64,000 nt of DNA from Erythroxylum novogranatense (lineage: Eukaryota > Streptophyta > Magnoliopsida > Malpighiales > Erythroxylaceae): the NCBI GenBank assembly GCA_029891385.1, contig CM057230.1, forward strand, positions 23,192,847 to 23,256,846, read 5' to 3'. Below are positions 23,941 to 37,543 of this stretch, one piece after another. The notes beneath the pieces are model-generated. The model was not told where the DNA came from and ran no database searches. It was given only the letters and a program-made list of their open reading frames with translations. Made by a program: the position numbers and the translations under genes. Position 1 is the stretch's first letter. Each line of letters starts with the position of its first letter.

Positions 23941-26900
23941 CTAAGTACGTAAGTAAGTCACAGAAGAGGCATCAAAAGCCAAACGATGGTGAAGACCAGG
24001 GATGGAGGTCTCCCAAATCGACCAAGAATGACAAGAGCGTGCGCCATGTTTAGCTAAAAAATCGGCACAATGGTTGCTTTCCCGAAGAGTATGAGTAATA
24101 GAACAAAACCACCCACGCCGCAACAAGTGTCGGATATCGACAATAACAAACCAGTATGCATGGGAGAGAGGGCAAGGTCTCGTGAGCAGCTTAATAGCAT
24201 CTTGTGAGTCCGATTCGATGACGTCACGACGATAGCCCCGTTGCCAAGCAAGAATCAATCCATTCGGAGTGCTAGCAATTCTACATGCAGGGGGGTTGTA
24301 ATGCCAATGTATCCCGAGAACCCCACTAGCCATTGGCCTGTATCGTCAAGAAGGAGTCCACCAAAGCCTGCCGTCCCCGGATTGCCCGATGAGCAGCCAT
24401 CCACATTTAGCTTAACAAATCCTGGGGACGGGGCGTGCCAGGTTATCCACTGGGGCGAGAATTGGGGACAATCCGAAGTGCAATAGTGAGTACAATCATC
24501 AAAGAGCTACAAGAACCGTCAGACTTGTCCTTCAATCGACAACACCTCATGGTTCAAAACCTCATTGTTTCGCGCAGTCCATATTATCCACGTCACTAAG
24601 AGAAATCTCCGCACATGGAAAGAAGAGCGGGAGGCGGCAAAAACCTGCGAGTGTATCCAGTCATCGAGGGTAGAAAGGAAGAAAAAGTCATCAAGCGGAC
24701 CAAGGATGGAGAGCCAAAGCGCTCTAGCCCAAAGGCAATCCCTCAACACATGAGTTAGAGTTTCCCACCCCTGACCACAACGGGAACAAATGGGGGACTG
24801 AACGATGCCTCGCTGATAGCGCAGAACGTTAGTGGGAAGACTAGACCAGCGTACTTGCCATAAAAAGAAGCGAAATTTTTTAGGGAGGGGCAGTTTCCAT
24901 ATTTTCGACCACTACCTGGAAGGATCAGGAGGAGAAGGTAAACGAGTAAGGAACTCATACCCGGATTTCACTGTGTACTGACCAAATGGAGATTCACCCC
25001 AAATAAGCGAGTCCGCTGCCAGAGGTGACCGACTGACGGGAACTGCGGCTATCGTTTGACACACTATCGACGGTAAAGGCGTCCGTAAGCGTAAGAGGTC
25101 CCACTGTCTAGAGGCAGTGAGAACGTCCCCCACCAGTAGCAAATCGTCATGTTTCTCAACATGGGGGACGTGAAGATGGAGTGGAGACTCCCCTACCCAC
25201 CGATCGGTCCAAAATGATATGGAAGCTTCGTTCCCCACCTGCCAGCTGAAGCCATCACGCAAGTAGGGGACAAATTTACAGATGGCTTTCCAGTTGAAGG
25301 AAGCGGTGGTTGAAGCCGTACTAGAAAGCACCGAGGCATGCCACAGATACTTGCTACGCAACACCTCAACCCATAGTTTCTGACTGTTTTGTGTGAGTTC
25401 TCACACCAGCTTTCCAAGCATAGCAATATTAGCGTCTCGGGCCATATGAAGTCCCAAGCCACCCACAGACTTATGACTACAAACCGTTTCCCAACGCAAA
25501 AGAGGTATACCCTTACCATCAGCATTTTTCCACACGAAATCACGACTAGCACAATCAAGGAGCTCACAGACCCCGGCAAGGACCCAGCTTGTCTGCTGGT
25601 GTAGAGAGGGATAGTGGCGAGAGTGGATTGCGCCAAAGTAACGCGTCTTGCTTTGTTAAGGAGTTTTGCCTTACATCCTTGCAGTCGACCATGGATCCGA
25701 TCAACAACTGCCTTAAAGTCCCCCTTTCGATTTGTACCAGAGATGGGGACCCCAAGATAGTTACCCATATTAGGGGTGAATGACAACTGGAACTGGAAAT
25801 GCAAGCGGTCCTTATGGCGGCGAGGAGTATGGGTAGAAATGAACGTCTTGGATTTCTGGTCGTTGAGAATCATTCCAGAGCACGAACAAAATTGTTGTAT
25901 GGTCTCCAAAACCACCCGACAGCCGGGGATAGAAGCCTAAGAAAATAATAGAACATCGTCAGCAAAAAGTAAATGAGAAAGGAGGGGACCATTACTTGAC
26001 ACCTTGATGGCCTTCCAGGCCCCCATCCAGACACGATCGGAGATGAGCACGGATAACTTTTCCATGCATAGGACAAATAAAAACGGGGATAGAGGATACC
26101 ACGCAGAGGATTGATCGTCGAAAGACAGGACCCATTCCACAGGACGGAGAGACTAGTAGTGGAAACATAAGACATAATGAGTGAAATGAAAGGCATGGGA
26201 AAGCCAAAATCCACCAGAGTCTGGTGTAGAAAACGCCAATCGATTCGATCGTAGGCTTTATTCAGATCAATTTTCATGGCCAAGTATCCGTCCTTACGCT
26301 TAGACTTCCTGATACTATAGAGAATTTCTTTGGCCAGAATGATGTGTTCGGACGCTGTGCGCCCCGGAATGAATGCACCCTGCATCGGAAGGATGATGTC
26401 CGCCAAAAGCGGACGGAGGCGTTGGACAATAACTTTAGAGAGAATCTTATAGCAAATGTTACACAGACTAATAGGTCGGAAATGCACCATGGAGGAAGGG
26501 TGACTTTCTTTAGGAATAAGGGTCACCAGAGTCGCATTAATTTCAGGGAGGCAAATGCTAGAAGTAAAGGTGTTATGAACCATGGAGAAAACGTTGTCTC
26601 CGACTAGAGGCCAGAACTTGGTGTAGAAAATAGGTTGAAAGCTGTCCGGTCCAGGTGCCTTGTAAGGGCTCATGGATTGAAGCGCAGAATAAACCTCCTC
26701 CTTGGTAACAGGAGCCAAAAGGGAGAGGGCATCAGCCTGAGAAATCGTAGCGTGGGCTGTAATGGAAGGGAAAGGCGTGGATATGGCCATAGTAGTGCAG
26801 AAGAGGTCACTGAAATAACGTAGGGCCTCAGACTGAAGCTCGCTCGGGGTAGTTAGCCAAGTGCCATCTAGGCCTCGTAGACTCTCAACCCAGTTACGTT

Positions 26901-28014
26901 GACGACGACTAATAGTCATCGCATGGAAGAATTTGGTATTGCGGTCCCCATACCTCAACCAATTAACACGGGATTTCTAGAACCAGTAGACCTCTTCTTG
27001 CCTAAGGATGTTATTGTACTCGGATATAAGGTCCTGTTCTAGATGCAAAAGGGATTTGTTGTGAAGGGAAGTTAAGAGTTTTTGGAGGCCTCCCAGGCGA
27101 GCAAGGATGCGACGCTTCCGGTGAAAGATATTTCCAAAGATGTCCTTATTAAACACAAGAGTTGAATCCTTAATCGATGCAAGGGTCGTAGAAAGGGATG
27201 CGTGGGGTTTGGACCATGCTGTCCGCACTACCGAGAGGAAATCCGGATGCAGAGTCCAAGCAGCTTGGAAACGGAAATGGCGGGTGGAGACCGGCAGAAT
27301 GAAGCCGAACAACTGCAACACAATCGGGTGGTGGTCCGAGTGCATTCTGGGGAGATGGTGGACTGAGGCAGAGGGGAAGAGGATCCTCCAGGCGGTATTA
27401 CAGCAAGCTCTGTCAAGGCGGACAAAAGTAGAGATGGCCCCACTGCGCCTCTGCCGGAAAGTGAAAGGAGAGCCATGATAGCCTAAATCCTTCAGGGAAC
27501 ATGCATCCAGATTCTGTTGAAAACGACGAGCCCATTGCAGAGAATAAGAGCCATCCCGTTTTTCCGTAGCAGAGGCGTAGTCATTAAAATCCCCAATCAA
27601 TACACAAGGCAAAGCAGTGAAGGCATGGATACGCTTGATTTCACGCCAAAAACATTCATGACCAAAAGTTCGAGGGCTGGCATATACGGCGGTCAGAAAC
27701 CAGACTTTGTGCTGGGAGTCCCGAACGAGACAGTGAATGAATTGTTTGTGAGAAACTAACACTTCGATCATAACAACAGACGCATTCCACATACACCATA
27801 TGCCTCCCGAGAACCTAGTGGCTTCCACACGGACCGCGTTCAAAAATCCAAGAGAGTCGAAAATTCGGTCAACCCGGGGGCTCGATATGTGCGTTTCCAC
27901 CAGGATCAGGATCTCCACTTTATGGCGGAGACGAAGATCTTTGACTTAAGAGGGAAACTGAGCATTAGCCGCCCCACGACAATTCCACGATAAGATGTTC
28001 AGACTCTTAATCAT
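23941..28014 (-). pseudogene. LINE ORF2 (endonuclease, RT, RNase H), broken
   Basis: The ATG at 28014 begins MIKSLNILSWNCRG, the usual start of an L1 endonuclease. A TAA follows soon after (near 27950), and the frame continues with ILVETH (catalytic Glu), LIGDFND and SDHHPI, so the endonuclease residues are present down to 26977. A TAG breaks the frame there. The RT frame at 26958-25870 contains FRPISLCN and PGRTASEHI; the catalytic FADDVLLFS is in a shifted frame at 25937-26140. After further frame changes come the zinc-finger-like region (about 24960-24560) and RNase H (ESDSQDAIKLL, HTLRESNHCADFLAKHGA, to 23941). It cannot be translated as one protein. Confidence 0.9.
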
Positions 28015-28049
28015 AAAAACTAAAACGTGAAGGGGGAACGCGACCGACA

Positions 28050-28840
28050 TTAGCAAGCGAGGCTGCTAGGTACCATATCAACATCGACTTCTTCCCCATC
28101 CACTTGAATCGGATCGGAAGGAATATCAGTGGTCTCCGGAGTTAAGGTCGGAGGGATAACAGACTCGCAAGGCCGAGGCTCTCCAATACCCAGGTCGGGG
28201 GGGTCCGGGCCCTGCAAGACTTGGACACTTAACAAAGGTGACCCATCATGAAGGACAGCCGTGGACTGGGGGGCTTGACGAAACTGAGAAGCAAACTGTT
28301 GAACCAGAGACGGGTCAATGGGGGGTGCGAATGAAGGGGCTGTATTGGGTCTCCAAACAGGTGTGGAGGGAGTCGAGGGAGGGATAGGACCGGTGGTCCT
28401 ATTAAGAGGGCTAGATGGGCACCCTGAAGCATCAATTCCAGTAACGGTGGGCTGGCCCAACAAGGGAAACAAAGGGGTTAGCGGGGGACTATTGGAGGGC
28501 CCGAACCCTGCAGTCGGGCGGGGCGTGGAAGTCACTCGTGTCTTCTAGAAGTTGTGCCACCCTTAATAAGTCCACTTGTACTTCCCACTTCAAACGAAAA
28601 CTCAGGTGTCCGTTCCTTATCCCGACCCTTGATGGTTTCACTGTGCCCAACGTCAGTACCAGTTGTGGCTGTAGAGAGTACTGAGTAACGGTTGGACGGC
28701 TGACGTTGACTAGAAGGAGGAGCGGAAGCAGGCAGTGACTTGTGTGAGCGTGAGGGTCTTTTCGTGACAACCATCCAGGAGCCAACCCCCAGGGCGTCTC
28801 CTGTGCTGTCAAAGTGAGCATCGCGCAAATCTTTGTTTTT
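28050..28840 (-). pseudogene. LINE ORF1 C-terminal part
   Basis: Minus-strand frames carry GSWMVVTKRPSRSHK, which resembles the segment after the zinc knuckle of plant L1 ORF1, then a Pro/Ser-rich tail ending at the stop 28050-28052. At least one frame change lies near 28535. The RNA-binding N-terminal part is absent because of 5' truncation. Confidence 0.7.
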
Positions 28841-28859
28841 GACTTTTTTTTTTCTTATA

Positions 28860-31800
28860 ATTAAGAGCATGCCCCTATTATCATGTCACATGTATTCTGA
28901 ATGCTCTATTCTTCTAGTTTGTACAAGTGTTAGGAGATTTATTGGTATTTCGAGTTCATATACAAGGAAGAGGGGATACATGGTAAGAATCATATCTCAT
29001 TTTTCTTTACTTACTAATAAATCAAACAGTGTAAGTAAACTAAACAAGTAAAAAGTACTTTAGGTAATTAAATTTCTCTGAAAATTGCAACCAAACGCTT
29101 ACTCTCTAAATGCAAAATGACTTCCACTAAGCACAAGAGTTACGAAATTATATGATCCATTCACTCAAGAAATTCTGACGACATAAAATGTATGCAATGT
29201 AATAAGATGACAAGAAAAGCTGAATTATTTAACAACCACTTAAAACATAGACCTTGGTTAATGTTAGAAGTGGAAAGCTCAAACATAGTGTCATGTGTGC
29301 AGTATAATGATGATGACCCATTAGAATAGACGCACAGGGATACCTGTGGCAACAAACTTGATAATTTCAGGATAAGCTATTCTAGTCCTGTAGTCATTGG
29401 AATTGGAATTGACATTGTCTGGAAACTATTCTCTCCGGGATAAGTCATATCCAATAATTGCCATCTCTTCCCTTGTCACCAGGGTATGTACATATATACA
29501 TTAAACAGTTAGATTTTGAGGGAAAAAAACATTTTTCGATGTGAAGTTTTTAACGGAGTCTTTCTCAGCAGGAAAAGAAAATGTTTTGTTGAATTATGAA
29601 AGGTTTTAGTTCTCTTAACCAAATAGCAAATTTTGGTTGTGAATGGTGGGTGGAATAAAGATAGAGGTCCCTAGTTGCCTCCAAAACGACGGGCACTCAC
29701 GTCGGATTGAGGGTAACAGACAAAAATGTCACCCTCAAGTGATGCCCCATTCAAGATTTGCTCGATCTTCCTTGTCTCACTATTCTGGATCAGATGGAAA
29801 ATTTCGCAAAAAATCATATCAAGAATCTATCTCTTTATATAGACACAACTACCCTTTCGACAAGGGTTGCTGTTTTAGCTATAGCAATTTTTCTTATCTT
29901 GTGCAAGCAAATTATTAGCTGGAAAAAAATCAAACACAAACATGACCTTATTCTATTGTATACGTTGGCATATTCAATTTATTTACCATAATTTGAACCT
30001 TTTCCTTCCATGAAAGTAAGCCTTCTCGGATGGACGATCGATACACAACTCCTACAAATTAGCATCAAATTCTCTATACTTAACATTCTATTTCAACCCT
30101 ATTCGACACTAAAATTAATGTCGTTTTTGAGTATAAACAGACATAAAACGATATTATTTTCAGTACGGAATAAAGTCGAAAGAGAGTAAAATATCTAAAC
30201 CTAACAAACTATGCAATTTCAGGAATTCTTTTCTGTTAGAAGTAAAGAGTCCTAATTAATAGGTAGTGGGTATAGGTCCAATTCAGGACACTCTATTACG
30301 AGCATATCAAAATGTGTGTGTATTTGGGTGTCCAGGTCTTTTTATCTTTAGAATTAAACAAAATCTGCACTCCAATATTGTCAAGCGCCATAATTTTCTT
30401 TAATAGCTCCAGTAGAATGTTTTTGGGGCTCATGAGATTTGAGAAAAAGCAAAGAGCAAGAAATTTTGTAGAGGTGGAATACAAGAAGAAGGTGGTTGGA
30501 AGAAGAGGAATAGGGTAACGTGGGAGGGTTGAGATTTAGTCAAACTAAAGCCTCAAACATGGACAAAGGTGAAGAAGGCGGATTCCGTAGGGAGGAGGGA
30601 AACTAATTTTCCATATAATTGAAGAACTTATTTATTTATTTGATGTGGAGACTAAATGACGACATGTTCTTAAAGTGTGATACGCTACTTTCCCTTCATT
30701 AGCTCAAAGTTAAAACTTTAATATCGTAATATTTGTAAAACAAATAAAATTGTAAAGAAAAATTTGTATCTTTTACTTTTTTTTATATTATTTTTATTAC
30801 GAAACTAATTTTGGTTCTATGGTCACGTGTATTCGATATTAGAGTCCACTCTTTCAAATACGCTTAGAGCTAATGGTACCAAAACCTAATTAATAATGAA
30901 AAGACATCCCTCTTGATAGGAACTAGATTAATTCTTGTAGCGTCTGTCACGTAATTTCATTTAACTTGTAAAACTCAGTTTTTTCTAAGAAATTAAAAAA
31001 AAAAAAACCCTTCGGTAGGGTAAAGGAGGAAGGAAAAGATTGAGATTCCTACAAGCAAATGGCATTGGCATAAAATACCCACTTGTGTTAAATGGTAATG
31101 GGAAGAAAAGGCAAGGTTTCGTAAGCCAGATTGCGGCTATCATTTTTGCACTTTCTATCCATTTATTCTTCTCTCTTTTGTTTTTTTGGGTTTGTGCGAG
31201 GGTCAAAGGAGTTTGCGTGTGGGTGTTGGAGAAGAGTAAGGGAGAAACGTCAAAGGCTGCAATTATTGTCTTTTGAGTAAAATAATGTTGTTCAGTGGAA
31301 AATGTTTTTGTGCTTCTCCTTAAACTATTTTTTGTCTATTTAACTACTTTCGTCATTCATGTGCACAATGTTTTTTAATTATTAAGGTCTTCGTGTTCTG
31401 TCTGCTTGTCCCTTTAGTTAGGTATTTTGGGTTCCCCTTAATCTTCTCCCTTCACCTATACTTCAGTTTGCGCAACTCCTGAAGGGTTTGAGTTTCCTTT
31501 GTTGGCTTAATCCTTTTCGAGATTGCCCTCCCGAGAAGCATTGCAGTGCCAAGTATCCAATCTTAATTACGTTAGACGTGCACATAATTGAAGAGAAAGA
31601 GGGAAACATTTGTAGAGTTTATAAATCCTATTATTTGGATAACCTCAGTTAAATATTGATTAATATACAATCGATGAAGTAGTATTTGGAATAAAAATAA
31701 AAAATGAAATAATTAGAAAATTTTAAAATAAATAACAAATATTATGAATAAATAGAAAATTCTAACTCATAAGAATACTATGCATATCGTGAAAAGATAA

Positions 31801-34800
31801 GGTTCCCCACAAAGAGAGAGATATTTCTAGTTCTTAAGGCCACTAAGTTGCCTAATTTCATCAAATGGTCCTATTTAATTATGAACCACCAAAAAGGAGA
31901 CGCGGAGGTTCAAGGAGCGAGTGCTCTTGCTACTTTATGCCAATCATTTCTGTATTATGGTCTGAGGCATCATATTCCATGTTTGAGTTGGAGCAGCATT
32001 ACCCTTCCTTTCTTTTCTTTTTTTTTAATCCAATTAAAAAAGAATAGAGAGTTTAACTGATGTCGTGGGATCTGTAAATCACTACATAAAATAAAGCTAT
32101 GTGTAAGCGAAAAAAATAGTAAGTGCAAAACAACATTATTTCACATGGCAGATACATTAACAAGTCGAGCAAGCAATAGCTAGCAACCAATGAAATATGC
32201 AATTTCTAGAACTAAGGGACCGTAGGGGTACACAAATTCAAAAGTCGACATGGATGACACAGTTGACCCCAAATTGTATAATTCAATTGTTTATTAATGA
32301 TGAAGATGCCTTCACTACATGACCTGCTTTTCTTCTTAAAGGGGTATTTTGAGTTTTAATTTTCAAAGCACACTTTCTTCTATTTAACGCTACTGCTATT
32401 TTGTCCATCAATTTAAAGCAAGAGATCTAGGTTTATAGAATGATAAAGAGCCTTACTGTTAAAGGCTCCAGGTTCAAGTTTGAGAAATTCTCCAAAACTT
32501 ACTTTTAATCTATAAAATGTTATTTATTATATATGAAAGAAAGTTACCGATCGAGAAGATAAATGTAGTTATCAGAATAAGATCAACACAGGAGATTTTG
32601 GAATAGGATAGGTGCTTTTATTCTATTACAGGTAAGAGTAAGACAGGGTTATTGGGACATAGTGAACATTATGAAAAGTAAGACTAGGACCACACACAAA
32701 TTGCATCAAAAAATAGACACCTACTAGTAGTAATGCGAGTTGTTGTCTATAACCTGTACCACTTTACTACGCAAGCTTGAATCAGACTCGTGACCGTAAG
32801 GTTTGCCACATTGGGTTCCATCTACTAGAGCCAACTGTCGGGTGCGACCCAGCAAGTTGCATTACATTTACACCCCCCTTTATAACTGAAACTACTATTA
32901 AACTTAATTGTCTGTTTCAGCTTGTCCGATCCAACGTCGCTTCCACGGATTATTCCTTTCGTCTACGTTTGTAGCTTGGTACGATTCTCAACTCGTATTG
33001 CCTTGTCAGCCTCTTAAATATTGTTGACATAATAAACTTCCCCAACAGCTTGTCCAATTGAATAAAATGATTTATCACGTATCTTTAGACACCAACACTT
33101 CAGGTTGGCTAGACATTTAGAAAGCATGGAGGAGGGGAAGAGTTAGAAAAATCTTAAACGTGAAGAATTTTTACGGGACTGACTAGTTTTAATTTCTACG
33201 TTCAACACTCGGGCTCTTCCAAATTCCAATTCCAGGACGAGATGGATTGATTTATTGACAAACGTTTTCTTTCCCCCGTACGCAATTGGGACGAATCTGA
33301 CTTGAGGAATATGTTAGCAGAGGTTGCACAATCGAGTAAGAGGCCAAATACATGCATGTTGGTTAGCATTGAAAATGGTGGCCAAGTAGCTGAAGCAACT
33401 CAAAATTCTATTCGTCTTTCGCAAGCAGATTCTCTCGTTGATTTGATCAGAAAACGAGAACCCCGATGCTATTTGATTTCAGGATCGAATAGTTTATCTT
33501 CAGATTAACAAGCCTGAAGAAATTGTATTAAACTACCTTTTCCTTTGGTGACAGTTCGTAAATAGAGCATACATATAATAATAAGAAAGAGAAAAGTGAT
33601 TGGACTGGCTATGGCTTGCCTGTTGTGCCACTTGACTTGAAGCCTATAGTTGATGCTTGTACGTATAAATCGTACGTGAGACGTACTTTTCTATACCGTA
33701 TGTGCTTTTTTAACTGCAAATTAGAAAAAGTGGGTTTCAGAGCATGGAATCTCAAGCAAGGACACTCTTCAAAGAAACTTCCTCATGTAACAACAAAAAG
33801 ATGAGAGGGATGGTGATGTATTTGTGCATGTGAACCCAAGTGGGTTGCTTGATCTCATCTAACGTAAAAAAAGATGTCTGTAACAACCCCTAATCGGTAC
33901 ATTTTCTGGCTTTAGAAGCAAATTACATCCATCTTCCAAGTTTCTTTTCCTGCTTTCGGGCGGTTGCTTCCACAGAGACTCTTCTCCTGTGCAATAGTTA
34001 AATGCATGTTTTTGTCCCTCTCTGGAGGCACAGTAACATCAGTTATTTTGTCCTTCTATTTCCTTAATGGTTTGTTCCTGTTTTCACATGCTCTATGTGC
34101 TTACTATTCCAGGACGAGGAGCGCAATGTTAGTTGGATATTCTGAAACTGAATATAAGAAGTAGGGATTAATTTCCAATCTTGAAATTTTATGTACGTTG
34201 TGATGTTTTGTTAATGGTCTTGTAGCTGACGGAATTAAGTGTTAATGCTCCTTCTTGCCCACGAACTGCTCTAGTTGGAACTTGGAAGGCCTATATTTAC
34301 ATTGTGACCATATGTAATCGGTATTGAGATCTTTGAGAATGACATAGGCTTTTGATCTTGGACTTATTGAAATAATGAAAGCAAGGCCCACTAAGTGCTT
34401 CTGGTGAGATGAAACTATCGTATCCCATCACCAACACAACGAAGGTGCGATAAGCATCTCAGTCAAGAAAATAATCAGACATTACACAGAGGTGTTTGAT
34501 ATTGGATTTGTGAACAATGGACAATTCTAGTTACTTCCTGTATCATTTCCTCCAACTCAAATTCATGTTACATTTTAACCGTACCATCCTTATTACAATT
34601 GATATTACCGAACTTAATTTCTATTGTATAATATTAATTTGAGTTCAAAATAAAAAATTATTATATTGACAGCCCGTCATTAACTATGAAATAATAAATT
34701 GATAATTACCAAACTATGCAGTAAATGGCAAGCTAGGGTTGAATCACGTAAAATTGGGATGCAAATACTATTTCAAATGTTACAAACAAAAGAAAAAACA

Positions 34801-35145
34801 TCCTAAAATGATGAAAACGAAACAAATAAGATACAATAAACGTAAACAAAAAGTCAAATACAAAACAAATTTAAAAAAGACTAATAACAATGGTAAAGAA
34901 GTGGGTTGGAGATAACTTCGGGATTCTGGGATGTTCATTGATCGTCGATTCTAAATAAAAGATACTCTCATCACGGTATTAGCCTATAGACTTGATTAAG
35001 CTCTCGAATCCTTAATTTCTTTAAAACAAGCAAAACTAATAAGCTTTAAAAATGTCTTAATCTCTACTATAACCTAAAATTGGCTCCATAAGTTCAATAG
35101 CGAAGACACATTAGGTACTAAAAAACAAATAACTTAGGTCACCTA
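28860..35145. other. Gene-poor region without a supported gene
   Basis: I find no gene that can be supported. Short frames exist at 29758-29991 (one hydrophobic segment), 31040-31276, 33302-33508 and 33616-33804. Splice-acceptor-like sites stand before 33974 and 34113, so a small unrecognised gene between about 33240 and 34170 on the plus strand remains possible. 34600-34900 is AT-rich. Confidence 0.4.
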
Positions 35146-35600
35146 TGTGACACCCAAATACCCCCTGGGAGGATATTACGAGTGCCACACACACACTGAA
35201 CACGAAGCAATTCAAAACATACGAAATATTTCAGATATGCATTACCAGAATCTAAACAAACGTACATCACATATCATAATTTTGGAAAACAGATAATGTC
35301 GAATCGAAACCAAATCCAAAACACACAAAACATAACATACGTGTATTCCCAAAATCTCAAACAAACATACAATACCTAACATATCGTTCATATAGTGTTT
35401 ATCATATTACATATTATAAATTTGAAGTCCAACATGTATTAAGGTTATTACAAACCTTCAAACAAATTCAAAAGTCATATACAACATGTACAAGCCCAAA
35501 ACAAATTCAGAATACATTTTTTTTTCAAAATAAGACTTAAACTTCTTTGACCATTGCGGTTGATTTGTCCCAGTCTTTAATAATCCTCTCTCCAAACCTA

Positions 35601-35605
35601 CACGG
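35601..35605. repeat. Target site duplication CACGG, left copy
   Basis: CACGG stands directly before the LTR start at 35606 and again directly after the LTR end, at 37539-37543. The perfect 5-bp repeat fixes both borders. Confidence 0.9.
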
Positions 35606-37538
35606 TGTAACATTCTATCACCGATGGGAAGGGTAAAATAGTAATTTGGAATGAGTTATGAGCATGTAAACTTATCTCGGCATGATCATGCATAATATGA
35701 TCTCCATATATACATGAATAGAAATTTTTGCACATGCACATGCACATAATTGTACATGCATTCATGACATTTCCTGGCATATGTGTTTATAAATGTGTTT
35801 ATTGTGAAAATATGATTTTGTGCTTGTAATTTGAATTGGAGTGAATTTTTGTGTGTTTTATATTTTTGGAAAATTTTAGAAAATTTTATGTAATTTTTCG
35901 GAAAAAATTTTTGGACCGGAAAAAAATTGCCCAACGACGGACTGATTGGATTTTTCGGTACTGGAAATGACTGTCCAATGGCACTGGAAAGTTAGATACA
36001 TGATTTTAGAAAATTTTGATTTGAGCCATTGAAATTTCGAATAAAAAAGTTATTTGTATTTGGAAAGAAACCTTAAGAGTGCTTAAAAACAAGACAAGTG
36101 GCAAGTGACACATGTCACTTGCCTACTCATGTCTTCCATTTAGTATTTATCTAAAAGAAAAACACATAGCTTTTGGACCTCATTCTCGATGCTTTCATTA
36201 GGAAGAGTTAAACTCACTTGAAATTAGAAGTTTCATTCTCTTCTCATTCGTAGGTTCTCCCTTTCTCTTTTTTTCGTTGGTTCTCCATCCTCCATACAAA
36301 AAGCTCTTCCTTGTTACTTACTTGCTCATCCTTTATTCACACACAAATTCAAACTTAAGCCTTGTGATGATGATGATTGCCGTGGGTGTGAGTGGAAGGT
36401 AGAGAATTGGGGAAAAGTTTTGGAGAGTTGAAGATTTAAAGCTTGTTAGGTAAGATTTATGTTTTATGTTCTTAAATTGATAGTTAGATGCATTTATTGT
36501 GATGTCTTGTGTTTTAATTGCATGAACTTGTGTTTGGTGTAAATGGGTAGGTTATTTTCTTGGTTGATTTAAGAGTGATTGAAGATGAATGTTATAGCAT
36601 GTGTAGTATGTGAATTAAGTGTGAATGAAGTGTTTAAGATTAAGTTTGATGATGTTAGATGAGTGTTTAGTAAAGAAAGAAAGTTGTATGTGTGTGCTGC
36701 CATTTTGTGGCTACTTGTTCAAGTGAAGGTCTTGATGAAATTTTGGCTAGGGAATTTGTGAACTACTTGCTTGAGATGTGATAATTTATGACATAAGTGT
36801 TGATTGTGACACATATACTCCTTTATTGTTACATATGCATTCCATGCATAAATGTATGATAAGATAATGACAGTTGTGATCGGAGCAGCCACCGAGAGCT
36901 AAAAGTTCAATGTATTTGGGCCTCAAACCCACAGTGATTCAGAGCATCAGGTTCAACGATTAATACGCCCATATTGGGACAGTTTAGGTGCTCGGTCACA
37001 ACACCATAATAAATTGAAAAAGTGTCACATACATATTTCATATGCATTTGATTTAATCTCTTTGATTGAGTGAAAGGCAAAATGCCTTATACTTATGTGC
37101 TAACAATCATGTGGTACTTCTGAATGTGAGTTATGAAATAACTGTGTTATGCTTGAGTGTTGCATGAATTGAGTGAACCATCGATGATGGTTATTTCACT
37201 GAGTTCGCAAACTCACCCAAAATTGCAACCTATTTTTCAGGACCAAGAGTAGACTCCTAGCTCCAGAGGGACTTTTTCTGTCGTGTAGATCGTGTTGATA
37301 AGAGAAATCATGGTTCACAGGTCGATCAGCTGGGACTTTTGATATGACCTTGATTTTGATGAATGAAATGAGGAAAAAGTTAATTTAAAAAATTAATAGT
37401 TTTTATATTGATGTTTTATTTTTATAATTCCATTTGAAGTATAGTAGTGACCGTTCGTAGCTCACTCTTATTGTAGGATATGTATCGGAATGACCTACGG
37501 GCGTCCCGGTATATACCCTGTGATAAGGGGGCGCTACA
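35606..37538 (+). mobile_element. Solo LTR, 1.93 kb, with perfect target duplication
   Basis: It runs from TGTAACATTC to GGGCGCTACA and is flanked by CACGG on both sides. It belongs to the same long-LTR family but lacks the middle part (repeat slot and candidate exon), so it is about half length. It keeps the donor-like TTAG|GTAAGA at 36449/36450, the hairpin region 36873-37002 and the acceptor-like TATTTTTCAG|GAC at 37240/37241. It is younger than the minus-strand LTR it interrupts. Confidence 0.92.
36873..37002 (+). repeat. LTR hairpin region with outer inverted repeat
   Basis: GTTGTGATCGGAGC (36873-36886) can pair with GCTCGGTCACAAC (36990-37002), leaving one bulge. Inside are small hairpins with 5-base loops, some with G-U pairs (GAGC-ATCAG-GTTC, CCC-ATATT-GGG), and one copy of the unit that is tripled in the large element at 43777. 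Confidence 0.7.
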
Positions 37539-37543
37539 CACGG
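37539..37543. repeat. Target site duplication CACGG, right copy
   Basis: Identical to 35601-35605. Confidence 0.9.

Larger units (their letters stand above)
23907..28840 (-). mobile_element. L1-type LINE, 5'-truncated, about 4.9 kb
   Basis: On the minus strand the order is the C-terminal part of ORF1, then ORF2 with endonuclease, reverse transcriptase, zinc-finger-like region and RNase H, then a 3' end with 13 A residues (T-run at 23907-23919). This is the plant L1 layout with a terminal RNase H. Its GC content is clearly higher than the AT-rich flanks. The 5' end lies within ORF1 near 28840. I could not find a matching target duplication on both sides by eye. Confidence 0.92.

Noticed and set aside
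27140..28548. Plus-strand frames of up to 112 residues opposite the LINE
   Set aside because: They are shadows of the LINE ORF1 and ORF2 on the minus strand.
23901..28880. Target duplication for the LINE
   Set aside because: I compared the bases before the T-run at 23907 with those near 28840 and found no convincing match, so none is reported.
31040..31276. 78-residue frame with a hydrophobic segment
   Set aside because: No homology recognised, no splice or promoter context, and an opposite-strand frame overlaps; chance is the simplest explanation.
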